A DNA stretch of 64,000 nucleotides from the NCBI GenBank assembly GCA_964572225.1, contig CAZNFR010000003.1:15371-79370 (forward strand), written 5' to 3'. The DNA comes from CAZNFR01 sp964572225 (GTDB lineage Bacteria > Bacteroidota > Bacteroidia > Bacteroidales > GCA-2748055). The notes beneath the pieces are model-generated. The model had not been told where the DNA came from and did not search any database. It saw only the letters and a program-made list of their open reading frames with translations. Numbering within the stretch: the stretch's first letter is position 1; the number at the start of each line of letters is the position of its first letter. Below are positions 9,026-18,182 of this stretch, piece by piece. The position numbers and the translations under genes are program-made.

Positions 9026-10975
9026 TTATTTGTTGCTGGCATTAATATTTTCAAGCATCTCATTGATCCTGAGGAGGGCTGCAACACTCCAGGCCTGGGA
9101 TATTGCTCCTTTGGGTCGGTGGGGAGGATCTCCGTCGTAAATCTCTGCAATCGTACTTACCCCGTACTCGGTCATATTCTGCTCAAAACCCATGAGTATA
9201 GATTTTACGTGTGAGATCCCTGCATTCTTATGAACATCCAGAAACGCCTTCGCATAATGCTCGAGTAACCATGGCCAGACTGTACCCTGGTGGTATTGTT
9301 TGTCACGGGTATCCTGATCTCCCTCATAAACGCCCTGGTATGCGGGGTTTTTCGGAGAAAGGGTTCGAAGCCCTCTGGGGGTAAGAAGTTCCGATCTTAC
9401 AATCTCAAGGATGGAGTTTTTCATTTCCTGACTTAGCATGGAATGGTCCAGTGAGGCTGCGATGATCATGTTGGGTCTGACGTCTTTGTTAGGTCCTTCA
9501 TCCGAAATATAATCTGCAAGGTATCCTTCATCCTCAATCCAGAAATGTCCGAGAAAGGCTTCCCTGATCTTTTCAGGAAAGTCTTTCCATGAATTGACAA
9601 ACTTTTGATCTCCATCCATTTCAGCCCATTTCAAACTCTGAACCACGGCATTGTACCATAAGGCATTGATCTCAACCGGCAGACCAATCCTTGGTGTAAC
9701 AGCACCATCACGGGTAAGGGCATCCATCCAGGTAAGAGCCTTACCTTCCTTGCCTGCATAAATAAGCCCGTTTTCCCGCATTCCAATATTGAAAAGGGTG
9801 CCCTCGCGAAAACTCTGGAGGACAGATTTAACCGCTTTACCGAACTCCTTCCAGACATCGGTGTTTTCATATTTTTCGAGTTCCTGAAGACTCCAGATAA
9901 ACCAAAGGGGAGCATCAACCGAATTATAGGCGGGATTTCTGGAATCACCGGTATTCGGAAACAATCCATTCTTCAGACTTTTGATCATGGTTTTGATAAC
10001 CTTCCTGGCAATATCCGGATTACCGGTTGAAAGCGTCAATCCCGGAAGGGAAATGAAGGTATCTCTACCCCAGGTTCCGAACCAGGGAAAACCGGCAATG
10101 ATCTCAACCCCTCTTTCATTTTTGACAATAAACTGCTCTGCAGAATTCTTTAAACAACTGAGGAAGCTGTTCCTGGGCAGGCGCCGGCTTTTTTCAGAAG
10201 TATACCTGCGTTTAAGTGAAGCAGGATTTGCTTTCCGGGTGGAAGCAGAAAAAACAACGCTTTCCCCGCTTCTCATTTTCAATTCAAAATAACCGGGCAC
10301 AAACAGGTCTTCCTTGTAATCATAACCCCGCTTTTGCTCTTCAATATATTCAATATTATAATACCAGTCGGGAACAGCAATAAATTCATTATCCTTGGAA
10401 AATTGCATGTAGAGATAAGGAAAGTCATCATACAACCTGGAGGCTATTCCATTCTCCACGTTACGGTATTTGGTATTGGCATAAAGATTTGCCTTACTTA
10501 AACGGTGTATGTTCCGGAATGCGAGAAAAGGCCGGAAACGAAGAGTGGTTGGTGCCTGCGAATCAATTAGAGTAAATCTGATCAGGATCTGTTCCTGGTT
10601 TTCAACCAGGAGGCTTTCTCTTTCCAGAATCACATTTCCTACCCGGTAGGTGGTTACCGCAGTGGTTTCCGCTTCAAAATCACGAATGTACTTATGGCCC
10701 TTGGGAATAAACAGGTCTCCCTGATACATATGGATCCCCAGGTTAAATTCCTGCTCATGCTGAATCACAGTAACATCAAGAGATGAAAGTAGAAGATGAC
10801 GGTCCTCACTTTTCTTGTGACAAGGACAGATCAGCAACCCATGGTATTTACGGGTGTTACAACCAACCAGGGTGGTAGATGCGAATGAACCCGATCGGTT
10901 CGACCTTAGCATCTCTCTGCCAAGAGAGTATTCAAGGTTGATGAGTTGATTTTTATCAAACTGTAGATAACTCAT
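9026..10975 (-). CDS. Amylo-alpha-1,6-glucosidase (glycogen debranching enzyme, GH133-like)
   Basis: A 649-residue protein matching the archaeal-type debranching enzyme family. The N-terminal beta-rich domain begins YSLGREMLRSNRSGSFASTT and includes NTRKYHGLLI. The (alpha/alpha)6 catalytic part carries the hallmark GFPWFGTWGRDTFISLPGL near residue 300 and QYHQGTVWPWLLEHY near residue 565. It removes alpha-1,6 branches left by phosphorylase, in the cytosol. It is the first gene of the minus-strand glycogen operon, downstream of a candidate promoter at 11057-11088. Confidence 0.92.
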   Translation of the reverse strand: MSYLQFDKNQLINLEYSLGREMLRSNRSGSFASTTLVGCNTRKYHGLLICPCHKKSEDRHLLLSSLDVTVIQHEQEFNLGIHMYQGDLFIPKGHKYIRDFEAETTAVTTYRVGNVILERESLLVENQEQILIRFTLIDSQAPTTLRFRPFLAFRNIHRLSKANLYANTKYRNVENGIASRLYDDFPYLYMQFSKDNEFIAVPDWYYNIEYIEEQKRGYDYKEDLFVPGYFELKMRSGESVVFSASTRKANPASLKRRYTSEKSRRLPRNSFLSCLKNSAEQFIVKNERGVEIIAGFPWFGTWGRDTFISLPGLTLSTGNPDIARKVIKTMIKSLKNGLFPNTGDSRNPAYNSVDAPLWFIWSLQELEKYENTDVWKEFGKAVKSVLQSFREGTLFNIGMRENGLIYAGKEGKALTWMDALTRDGAVTPRIGLPVEINALWYNAVVQSLKWAEMDGDQKFVNSWKDFPEKIREAFLGHFWIEDEGYLADYISDEGPNKDVRPNMIIAASLDHSMLSQEMKNSILEIVRSELLTPRGLRTLSPKNPAYQGVYEGDQDTRDKQYHQGTVWPWLLEHYAKAFLDVHKNAGISHVKSILMGFEQNMTEYGVSTIAEIYDGDPPHRPKGAISQAWSVAALLRINEMLENINASNK

Positions 10976-11056
10976 ATCAACAAGCTTAAAAATTAATAAA
11001 ATTTAAATGAATGACTGCGAACCGGGATAAGTAATTCCTTGTAGTAGAATAGAGTG

Positions 11057-11088
11057 CAAATGTCATACAATTCTCTGTATTTAACAAA
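11057..11088 (-). promoter_or_regulatory. Candidate promoter of the glycogen operon
   Basis: On the minus strand this reads TTTG-N20-GACATTTG, a 7/8 match to the Bacteroidota -7 element TAnnTTTG with correct spacing. It predicts a leader of roughly 75 nt before the debranching-enzyme ATG at 10975. Confidence 0.4.
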
Positions 11089-11276
11089 TGTGATTTAAAA
11101 CTAAACTTTAATTTTTGGTTAATTATGATAATCTGCAATCTTTTTTACTCTTCTAAGACTTTCTCCTTGTGGCTTTTCCGCTATCTCCCCGCACTTTACA
11201 TAACAAATGAACCCCCGCTTTGTCAATCGGAAACCGAAAATTTATGGAATTTTTTTTTACTAACGTATTTTAAATG

Positions 11277-11309
11277 ATTGGGTGATTCCCGATCCGAGTA
11301 TTACTTTTG
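11277..11309 (+). promoter_or_regulatory. Candidate Bacteroidota promoter before lipoprotein genes
   Basis: ATTG (11277-11280), a 21-nt spacer and a perfect -7 element TACTTTTG (11302-11309). A start near 11316 gives a leader of about 65 nt to the ATG at 11382. Confidence 0.5.
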
Positions 11310-11381
11310 CAAACCAATTAACCATGGATCCCTTTTCTTTTTTTAAATTGATCCTGATCGTAATGAACCGGACACAAGCGG

Positions 11382-12200
11382 ATGGCAAAAAACAGACTCC
11401 AGACCAGCAAAACCTCAAAAACCGGAATCCTAAGGATTACTATCATCGGAATGATAATTCAGGGAATTTTTCTCATTGCCTGCGATCGTGAGTCCACGGA
11501 TAAGGAAAAATCTTCCTCCCTCAGGCTCTTTTTGCAAACCTCCCCGGAATTATCCGGGTTTTTATATATTGAGGAGTACAAAGTGGGAGGCTTTACAAAA
11601 ATAGACTCCATAAAATCAACCGGTAAAAATGAATATCAAAAGCAATATAACCTCAGCTATCCGACTGTCTTTGCCATATCTGACCAATCAGGGGACAGGT
11701 TAATTTTTCCTGTCATTTCCGGCGACAGTCTGCTCATTGTCCTTTCAGACGATAAACTCTTTGATTCAATCCTTTCAGGAAATAAAACCATAAGAAGCTT
11801 TAACCTTCTCACCCAAAAAACACATCAATTTCTGGACACTGCAGAGTATTATTCGGCTATGGTCAGAGACAGCCTGGGAAGTCCTTTCTACCCGGAACTA
11901 AGGTTGAAAGCGAACCGGGGTTACCAGGCAAATCTGGAAGACCTCAGAACCTTTTATCGCGGGTTCGTCCTTGAAAACGATACCTCCATACTAAGTCTTC
12001 TGGCCCTTCAAAACCAGATCGGACCCGGATTTTATGTATTGGATCCTATGGAGGATCCCGGCATTTACTTGAGGATAGATTCCATCCTGTCTAAACGATA
12101 CCCTGTTTCGGCTCCGGTTTTGGCTTTCAACACCAGGGTGGACAATATTTTAAAACAGTTATTGCAAAAATCCGGCCCCGAAGCCCTTAACGAAAAATGA
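11382..12200 (+). CDS. Putative lipoprotein, DUF4369-like without thioredoxin domain
   Basis: A 272-residue protein of unknown function. The N-terminus is basic, followed by a hydrophobic stretch ending in a lipobox-like IFLIAC (Cys ~36), so it is probably a lipoprotein exposed to the periplasm or outer membrane. Residues ~45-125 form a beta-rich segment (LRLFLQTSPELSGFLYIEEY) that parallels the DUF4369-like N-terminal domain of the next gene. Residues ~130-260 are helical and end NTRVDNILKQLLQK. It lines up in architecture with residues ~35-245 of the protein at 12297 but stops where that protein's thioredoxin domain begins. It probably arose by duplication and shortening; the two genes may be co-transcribed despite a 96-nt gap. 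Confidence 0.65.
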   Translation: MAKNRLQTSKTSKTGILRITIIGMIIQGIFLIACDRESTDKEKSSSLRLFLQTSPELSGFLYIEEYKVGGFTKIDSIKSTGKNEYQKQYNLSYPTVFAISDQSGDRLIFPVISGDSLLIVLSDDKLFDSILSGNKTIRSFNLLTQKTHQFLDTAEYYSAMVRDSLGSPFYPELRLKANRGYQANLEDLRTFYRGFVLENDTSILSLLALQNQIGPGFYVLDPMEDPGIYLRIDSILSKRYPVSAPVLAFNTRVDNILKQLLQKSGPEALNEK

Positions 12201-12296
12201 GAAAATACCCTGAAATTTTTAACTCAAAGGAAATGGGATTATCTTAGGCTGGAAATTTTTCGGTGTTACCAACATAAATAACAAACGATATCTTAC

Positions 12297-13490
12297 ATGA
12301 AAACCAATTCGGGAGTATTTATTAAGCCTGAAAGGACCGGAAAGATTTTAATGGGCATCTTTTTCCTGCTTATTTCTTATGCCTGCTCCGATCGGCCCAA
12401 CACGCGGATCAAAGGCACGGTGAACAACCATGAAAGAGAGTATATTTATCTGGATTACCTGGACATCAACAAAACCCTTACCCTCGATTCTGTAAAACTG
12501 AAAAAAGACGGGAGTTTTCAGTTTCGGTTCAGGGTCGGGCATGCCGGACTCTATCTTCTCAGAAATGAAGAGGGGAAAATCATTAACCTCCTTCCCTTTC
12601 CCGGGGATGAGCTTGAGCTTACCATAAATGGGGAAAAATTTGGGCAGGCTTATAGCGTGAAAGGGTCTCAGGAATCAGAGAACATCCGACAACTGGTTGA
12701 CAAGCTTCAGTTTACACGCTCAGAGCTGAGTAAACTGGATTCGGTTTACAGTTCCTTTTCCAACATCACCCAACAACAGGCAAGCGATTATATCGCCAGA
12801 AGAAAAGCCATAATTCAGGACCAGCGCGACTTCACCATCCAGTTTATCATTGAACATCTCAACTCCATATCAAGCATCTACGCAATTTATCAGGAGATTT
12901 CGGAAGGACAGTATGTCCTGAGTGAAAACCGGGACATACAGTACATGAAAATTGTAGCCGATTCGGTTTCGAACAGGTACCCCGACAATCCTTTTGTTCG
13001 ATCCTTTGTTGAAGATGCCCGGGCAAATGAAAGGGAATACTATAATCTTCAGGAACTGGGGAAATTAATGAAGGATGCAAAAACCGGACTCCCTGATCTG
13101 CAAATTCCCGATACCGAAGGAGACACCATAAAATTATCCGAAGTGAATGCAGACCTTATTTATCTCTATTTCTGGTCCAGTTTTTCAGAGCCTTCAAGAA
13201 ACATTAATCCACAGCTTAAGTCTATCTATGAAAAGAATAAAAACAAGGGATTTGAAGTTTATGCGGTATCGCTTGACAGTGAAAAACGGGACTGGCTTAA
13301 TGCCATACGATTCGATGAACTCAACTGGATCAATGTTTCTGAATTAAGCTTCCCGAATTCCAAGGCTTCGGCAATATATAATGTCAGAAGTCTCCCTTCA
13401 TCCTACCTGCTTAACGGCAATGGGGAAATTCTGGCAAGAGACATCTATGGGGCAGAGCTTCAAAAATGGCTGGATAATATCTTAAAATAA
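12297..13490 (+). CDS. Lipoprotein with DUF4369-like domain and cysteine-less thioredoxin fold
   Basis: 397 residues. The signal peptide ends in a lipobox-like LLISYAC (Cys ~30). A DUF4369-like beta domain follows (IKGTVNNHEREYIYLDYLD), then a helical linker, then a TlpA/AhpC-type thioredoxin domain from ~residue 260 (LPDLQIPDTEGDTIKLSEV). Where active family members have FWATWCxPC, this one reads YFWSSFSEPSRN: both cysteines are replaced by serine. The fold's later landmarks are kept (VYAVSLDSEKRDW, and the cis-Pro region SLPSSYLL). It therefore probably cannot catalyse thiol-disulfide exchange by the usual mechanism and may bind a ligand or partner. Its stop codon overlaps the lpxH start (TAATG), implying translational coupling. 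Confidence 0.8.
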   Translation: MKTNSGVFIKPERTGKILMGIFFLLISYACSDRPNTRIKGTVNNHEREYIYLDYLDINKTLTLDSVKLKKDGSFQFRFRVGHAGLYLLRNEEGKIINLLPFPGDELELTINGEKFGQAYSVKGSQESENIRQLVDKLQFTRSELSKLDSVYSSFSNITQQQASDYIARRKAIIQDQRDFTIQFIIEHLNSISSIYAIYQEISEGQYVLSENRDIQYMKIVADSVSNRYPDNPFVRSFVEDARANEREYYNLQELGKLMKDAKTGLPDLQIPDTEGDTIKLSEVNADLIYLYFWSSFSEPSRNINPQLKSIYEKNKNKGFEVYAVSLDSEKRDWLNAIRFDELNWINVSELSFPNSKASAIYNVRSLPSSYLLNGNGEILARDIYGAELQKWLDNILK

Positions 13491-14248
13491 TGGAGGAATC
13501 CGGAAAAAGGAAAAAAATATTTTTCGTTTCAGATGCTCATCTGGGACTTCCCCCCGTAGAAAAGAGCCGGTACCGGGAAAGACTGCTGGTCCGATGGCTG
13601 GAAGAGAAGAGAAAGGATGCCGGAGCCTTTTACCTGTTGGGGGACATTTTCGATTACTGGTTCGAATATAAGAAAGTGGTTCCGCGTGGTTTTGTTCGTT
13701 TCCTGGGAAAAATAGCAGAGATTACCGATGCAGGCATTCCTGTTTACTTTTTCACGGGGAATCACGATGTCTGGGTCTTTGACTATCTTCCTTCCGAAAT
13801 TGGGGTAGAGGTATTCCGGAAACCTATTATCAGGGATATCCAGGGGAAAAGATTTTATCTTGCCCATGGGGATGGACTGGGTGAGGGAGAGCGCTCTTAT
13901 AAAATTCTGAAATCCATCTTTACCAGTAAAATTCTTCAATGGCTATATGCCAGGATCCACCCGAATGCATCAGCGGCTTTTGCTCACCGATGGTCCCAAA
14001 GAAGCCGCCTTTCCAAGGGAAATTATACCCCCTTTCTTGGAGAACAAAAGGAACACCTGATCAATCATTCGAAGAAGATACTAAGGGATACGGATATCGA
14101 CTTCTTCGTTTATGGTCACAGGCATGTTCCCTATGAAATGCAATTGAATGAGAAAGCCAGGGTAGTGTACCTTGGCGACTGGTTTGTCAATTTTACCTTC
14201 GGCGAGTTTGATGGGGAGCAAATGCACCTCAAAAAATTCGAAAACTGA
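13490..14248 (+). CDS. lpxH: UDP-2,3-diacylglucosamine diphosphatase (LpxH-type)
   Basis: A 252-residue calcineurin-like metallophosphoesterase of lipid A synthesis that hydrolyses UDP-2,3-diacylglucosamine to lipid X and UMP at the inner membrane. Dinuclear-metal motifs occur in order: SDAHLGLP, LLGDIFDYWFEY, TGNHDVW, AHGDG and YGHRHVP. Length fits the LpxH family. The start ATG overlaps the previous stop codon by one base. It converges on the histidine-kinase gene with only 14 bp between. LpxH and related LpxG/YbbF-type phosphatases are hard to separate by eye, but the GDIFDYWFEY motif favours LpxH. Confidence 0.87.
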   Translation: MEESGKRKKIFFVSDAHLGLPPVEKSRYRERLLVRWLEEKRKDAGAFYLLGDIFDYWFEYKKVVPRGFVRFLGKIAEITDAGIPVYFFTGNHDVWVFDYLPSEIGVEVFRKPIIRDIQGKRFYLAHGDGLGEGERSYKILKSIFTSKILQWLYARIHPNASAAFAHRWSQRSRLSKGNYTPFLGEQKEHLINHSKKILRDTDIDFFVYGHRHVPYEMQLNEKARVVYLGDWFVNFTFGEFDGEQMHLKKFEN

Positions 14249-14262
14249 CGAGCTTGCAATTC

Positions 14263-17200
14263 CTATTCCTTTTTTGCCGGCAGACTAAAATAAAATTCGG
14301 CACCTTTCCCCGGACTTGAATCGGCCCAGATTCTGCCGTTATGCTTCTCAATAATTCTTTTGGCAAAAGCCAGTCCGACCCCGGTACCCGGAAACTGACG
14401 ATCGGAATGTAAGCGCTGGAAAACCCCGAAAAGCTTATTGTAATAATCCTTGTTAAAACCTACCCCGTTGTCCTTCACGCAAAACTCCACAAAATCACCA
14501 TTCCTTTCACCGGAAACATCAATTAAGGCCTTTTCATTTTTTGAAGTATACTTAAGTGCGTTGGATAGTAAATTCGAAACTACCTGCCTTACCATGATCT
14601 CATCGCCGTATGCCACAGGCAGTTCGGCAAGATTGAATTCAACGATCCTTTCAGGTCCAGGGGATTTAAGATCCTGATAAACATCCTTAAATATCCTTTC
14701 AATATTGAGTCTTTTAAGATTAACATCCTGCCGGTTCAGCCTCGAAAAGGAGAGGATTTCATCAATGAGTATACCCATTTTTTCCGAGTTTCGGATAATG
14801 GTATCCAGGGTCTCCTTTGCCTCCTCCGGCAGATCCTCATAGAAATCCTCTTTCAGAATGGTGGAATAGCCGGCAATGGCCCTGAGCGGGGTTCTGAGGT
14901 CGTGAGATACAGAATAACTGAAACTTTCAAGCTCGGCATTAAGGTTTCTGAGCTTGGCATTGGATTCTTCCAGTTCACGCGTTCTCAATTTGATCTTTTC
15001 TTCCAGCAACTGATTCAACTCCTTCATTGCCAGGGTGGCTTTCTTCTTTTCCGTGATATCGGTAAAAATAGTAGCAAACAGATCTTTCCCAGGCGAGTAT
15101 ACCCCAATGGAAAAATATTTGTCCATCGGAGCGAAATAGTCCTCGAACTGAATAGCCTCATGAGTTTCCTCTATCCGTGAATAAATATCCAGATAGGGTG
15201 CAACCGGAACTGAATAAGCTTCTGTTGCAGTTTTATTGAGGACCTCATTCCTTTTTATCCCAAGGATTTTTTCGAAGGAGGGATTAACCTCGACAATCCG
15301 GTAATCGCATATCTTACCTGCTTTATTTCTCACAAAGGTATGGATGGCAACCCCTTCATTCATGGACTGAAAGAGACTGGAATATTTCTTCTCGCTTTTC
15401 CGCAGCTCTTTCTCTGCCATCCTCTTATCGGAAATATCATTGTAAATAAACAATATATGAGGTTCCTCATTCATATAAAAGCGGGTAAAACTACATTCAA
15501 TATGCACTTCTTTCTTAAAACTGCTAACCGTGGAAATTTCCTTTTTTTGGGTTCCCCCATTTTGAAGCACCTGAAGGGCGGCATCCTTTAATCCCGATAT
15601 TTCCCATGATTTGATATGAAGGAAATTCTGACTTAAAACCTGATCAACCGTAGCTCCAATCATTTCAGCAGATTTTGGATTGGTTCTCAGGCACTGACCC
15701 TTCTGGTTATAAACTCCCAGTCCCATGGGTGAATCGTTAAATATCTTCTGATTGAATTCCATCTGATTTCTCAGCTCCGACTCCACTAATTCCTTTTCCG
15801 AAAGGATTTGTTCCAGAGATTCATTGGTGGTTCTCAACTCTTCATTCTGAGATTTGAATTCCTCCAACAAAGAATAATACTCCTGATTCTTATGCTGAAG
15901 TTTTCGGGATTGCTCCTTCCTTTGGGTTATGTCCCTGATAAAAACTACTATTTCCCCATTCTCTTTTCTGGAGAAGGTTGCGCTGATCTCTGCATCCATA
16001 ATACTCCCGTCTGCTTTTTTGTGGCGGGTTTCAAAACGTAAGAAACCATTTTTCTTTAAGGTTTCTATTCGCTTCCTTATCATCTCCTCATCCTGATCAA
16101 CCTCAATGTTCGCAATCTTCATCCCTTTCAGTCTGTCCACTGGAATTCCTATCATTTTGGCATAGGCTTCGTTTACTTCCTGTATTACTCCGTGAATATC
16201 CGTGATCCAGAATCCGTCTATGGAAGTTTTTAAAACCCTTGAGTATTTGTATTCTGCTTCCCGGAGTTGGGAAATATCCATGGCAAACTCAAACCTGACA
16301 TCCCGCCCGTCTGGCCATTTGATAAGTTGGTCGGTTATAATAAAATGCTTGTTTATCAATGGGTTGTGATGTTCCCAGGTATAACTGTCATGTTCCTTTT
16401 TCAGAATGATCTCATTCGTGCAAAAAGGACAGGGGTTTTTAAACCCCTGAAATTCCTCATAACACTTTTTCCCTATCGGATCCTGCCCCAGAAGTTCTCT
16501 GAATGATTTGTTGACAAAGAGGACTTCATAGGTTTCGGGATCGGTAACGTACAACACTTCAGGAAAGTTATCCAAAATGGTATAGAACTGCCGGTTTAAT
16601 AAATCAATTTCATGTTCCCTTTGCTTTCGCTTGGATATTTCTTCATTGATCTGCTCGTTGATTTCGATCAGACTCTGGTTTTGCTTCTGATAATTATCGT
16701 TTAATTCTCTGTAATTTTGGTTTGCAGTCTGTAGATCCTTCATCATCCGGTTCGTGGAAATTACTCTTCCTACCTTAACCGCAATGGATTTTATCATTTC
16801 TTTTTCCTCTTGAAGAAAAGGATTGCTGCTACTTTTTCCGGTATAGTTTATTTGAATTTTTCCCTTAACATCATGAAATTTAATTGGTTGTGTAAGCACC
16901 CATTCAGAATCGATCGACATTTTGGTTGTAATCGACAATTCTCCCACTTCAATTTTAACTTCGGTTTTATCAGGATGAAGAAGCCCATTTTTAATACTCA
17001 GGCCCGACTTTAGAAGAAACCTTTTTTCCCTAAAATTTTCCTCAATGCTATACTGGTCAATTTCGAAAAGACATCTGAGCTCCTTAATTCTTTCCATCAG
17101 GTCAGCTGTCTTTTCCTTTAATTTACTGTCTAAAAGCCTGGAAGACCGGGCTTCTCTTTTGTAGAGTTTCTCAATTTCTTCCTTTTGGGCCAGTATTTCT

Positions 17201-18033
17201 TCCTTTTGAGACAATATTTCCTCATTCTTGAAGGATAATAATTTCTGACTGGCTTTTTGTTCTGTGATGTCTGTCGTGGATCCGGCAATTCTGTATATTC
17301 TTCCATTTGAGTCTCTTAAGGGAGTAAGTCTGGTGAGCCACCAAATGTTCTTTCCTTTCATGGGGATCATTTCTTCATACTGGATTGATTCTCCTGCATC
17401 CACACATTTTTGATAATTTGCCTGAACCGCTTTGCATGCATCCAGAGGTAATAACGGATAGAGCTCCATAGGCGTTTTTCCCTCAACCTCGATGCTTTTC
17501 ATTCCTGAAACTCTTTCATGGGCAGGATTGAGACCAAGAAAAATAAACTCACCCCCGGGAGTATATTCCAATAGAAAGAGTGCAGAATCGATCCCTTCAT
17601 AGACACTTTTTAGCAATGCGGGGTTCATAAGCGGATCCCTCTTCAGGGCAGAAGGTTCTGCTAAATTTCCTACTTTCAGCAGAATGCTTTTTTCCTTACT
17701 GTTGAGACAAATGGCCTCTGCCTGTACTATTCTTTTTCCAAACTGAACCCCGGTCCTAAGCGTAATGCTCATACGCTGTTTTCCTTTCTTAAGAAGCTCT
17801 TCACTAAAATCCCTGAATTTTTTCCTGTCATTTGAAACCAGGAAGCTTTCAAACTTTTTTTCTTCAATGTACTTCCCTTTTGTTTCCAAAAGATCCGGAA
17901 CATCTTCGGAGATCCAGCAGATAATTCCCTGAGTAATCAGAAAAGTCCTGCATGCTCCAAAACGAAGCAGGTTGTACATAGATTCCATTCCCTCGACCGG
18001 GTAGTGGCTGGGTTGAGTTTGTTTGGCAGGCAT
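14263..18033 (-). CDS. Soluble multi-PAS sensor histidine kinase
   Basis: 1256 residues with no transmembrane segment or signal peptide, so a cytosolic sensor. I count at least five PAS-like modules: ~150-270 (ending GSTTDITEQKA), ~490-600 (with CPFC), ~605-725 (ending VFIRDITQRKE), ~785-900 (ending FIYNDISDKRM) and ~910-1030 (ending IFTDITEKKK). Coiled-coil linkers and a non-PAS region near 300-430 separate some of them. The HisKA box is YSVSHDLRTPLRAIAGYS (His ~1043). The ATPase domain shows N box NLLSNALKYTS, G1 KDNGVGFN, F box VFQRLHS and G2 GTGVGLAFAKRI. There is no receiver domain and no adjacent response regulator, so it is an orphan kinase. The signal is unknown; the CPFC pair could bind metal or respond to redox. 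Confidence 0.9.
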   Translation of the reverse strand: MPAKQTQPSHYPVEGMESMYNLLRFGACRTFLITQGIICWISEDVPDLLETKGKYIEEKKFESFLVSNDRKKFRDFSEELLKKGKQRMSITLRTGVQFGKRIVQAEAICLNSKEKSILLKVGNLAEPSALKRDPLMNPALLKSVYEGIDSALFLLEYTPGGEFIFLGLNPAHERVSGMKSIEVEGKTPMELYPLLPLDACKAVQANYQKCVDAGESIQYEEMIPMKGKNIWWLTRLTPLRDSNGRIYRIAGSTTDITEQKASQKLLSFKNEEILSQKEEILAQKEEIEKLYKREARSSRLLDSKLKEKTADLMERIKELRCLFEIDQYSIEENFREKRFLLKSGLSIKNGLLHPDKTEVKIEVGELSITTKMSIDSEWVLTQPIKFHDVKGKIQINYTGKSSSNPFLQEEKEMIKSIAVKVGRVISTNRMMKDLQTANQNYRELNDNYQKQNQSLIEINEQINEEISKRKQREHEIDLLNRQFYTILDNFPEVLYVTDPETYEVLFVNKSFRELLGQDPIGKKCYEEFQGFKNPCPFCTNEIILKKEHDSYTWEHHNPLINKHFIITDQLIKWPDGRDVRFEFAMDISQLREAEYKYSRVLKTSIDGFWITDIHGVIQEVNEAYAKMIGIPVDRLKGMKIANIEVDQDEEMIRKRIETLKKNGFLRFETRHKKADGSIMDAEISATFSRKENGEIVVFIRDITQRKEQSRKLQHKNQEYYSLLEEFKSQNEELRTTNESLEQILSEKELVESELRNQMEFNQKIFNDSPMGLGVYNQKGQCLRTNPKSAEMIGATVDQVLSQNFLHIKSWEISGLKDAALQVLQNGGTQKKEISTVSSFKKEVHIECSFTRFYMNEEPHILFIYNDISDKRMAEKELRKSEKKYSSLFQSMNEGVAIHTFVRNKAGKICDYRIVEVNPSFEKILGIKRNEVLNKTATEAYSVPVAPYLDIYSRIEETHEAIQFEDYFAPMDKYFSIGVYSPGKDLFATIFTDITEKKKATLAMKELNQLLEEKIKLRTRELEESNAKLRNLNAELESFSYSVSHDLRTPLRAIAGYSTILKEDFYEDLPEEAKETLDTIIRNSEKMGILIDEILSFSRLNRQDVNLKRLNIERIFKDVYQDLKSPGPERIVEFNLAELPVAYGDEIMVRQVVSNLLSNALKYTSKNEKALIDVSGERNGDFVEFCVKDNGVGFNKDYYNKLFGVFQRLHSDRQFPGTGVGLAFAKRIIEKHNGRIWADSSPGKGAEFYFSLPAKKE

Positions 18034-18063
18034 GATTTAGTAATTTGACATTCAAGTTAGGAA

Positions 18064-18087
18064 AAATCCCCAAATCCCCAAATCCCT
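18064..18087. repeat. Short AAATCCCC tandem repeat
   Basis: Three consecutive 8-bp units (AAATCCCC, the last ending CCCT) in a C-rich stretch between divergent genes. It is a small low-complexity tract just upstream of the kinase start, of unknown significance. Confidence 0.5.
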
Positions 18088-18182
18088 GGATCCCCATTCC
18101 ACCCAAAATCCCCCTTCTCCCCTGGCAGAGATTTCCCCCTTTTTTCCATTAAGGGATAAAACAATGAATAAGCTCAAAAATT

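Larger units (their letters stand above)
10976..11381. other. Divergent intergenic region, AT-rich
   Basis: About 400 bp without a convincing gene, separating the minus-strand glycogen operon from plus-strand lipoprotein genes. Besides one candidate promoter in each direction (listed separately) it is AT-rich with T-runs near 11250. I see no tRNA, riboswitch or conserved ORF here; a 69-codon frame at 11282-11491 overlaps the next gene out of phase and is not supported. Confidence 0.6.

Noticed and set aside
11282..11491. 69-codon ORF before the first lipoprotein
   Set aside because: It overlaps the supported lipoprotein gene in another phase and contains the promoter region.
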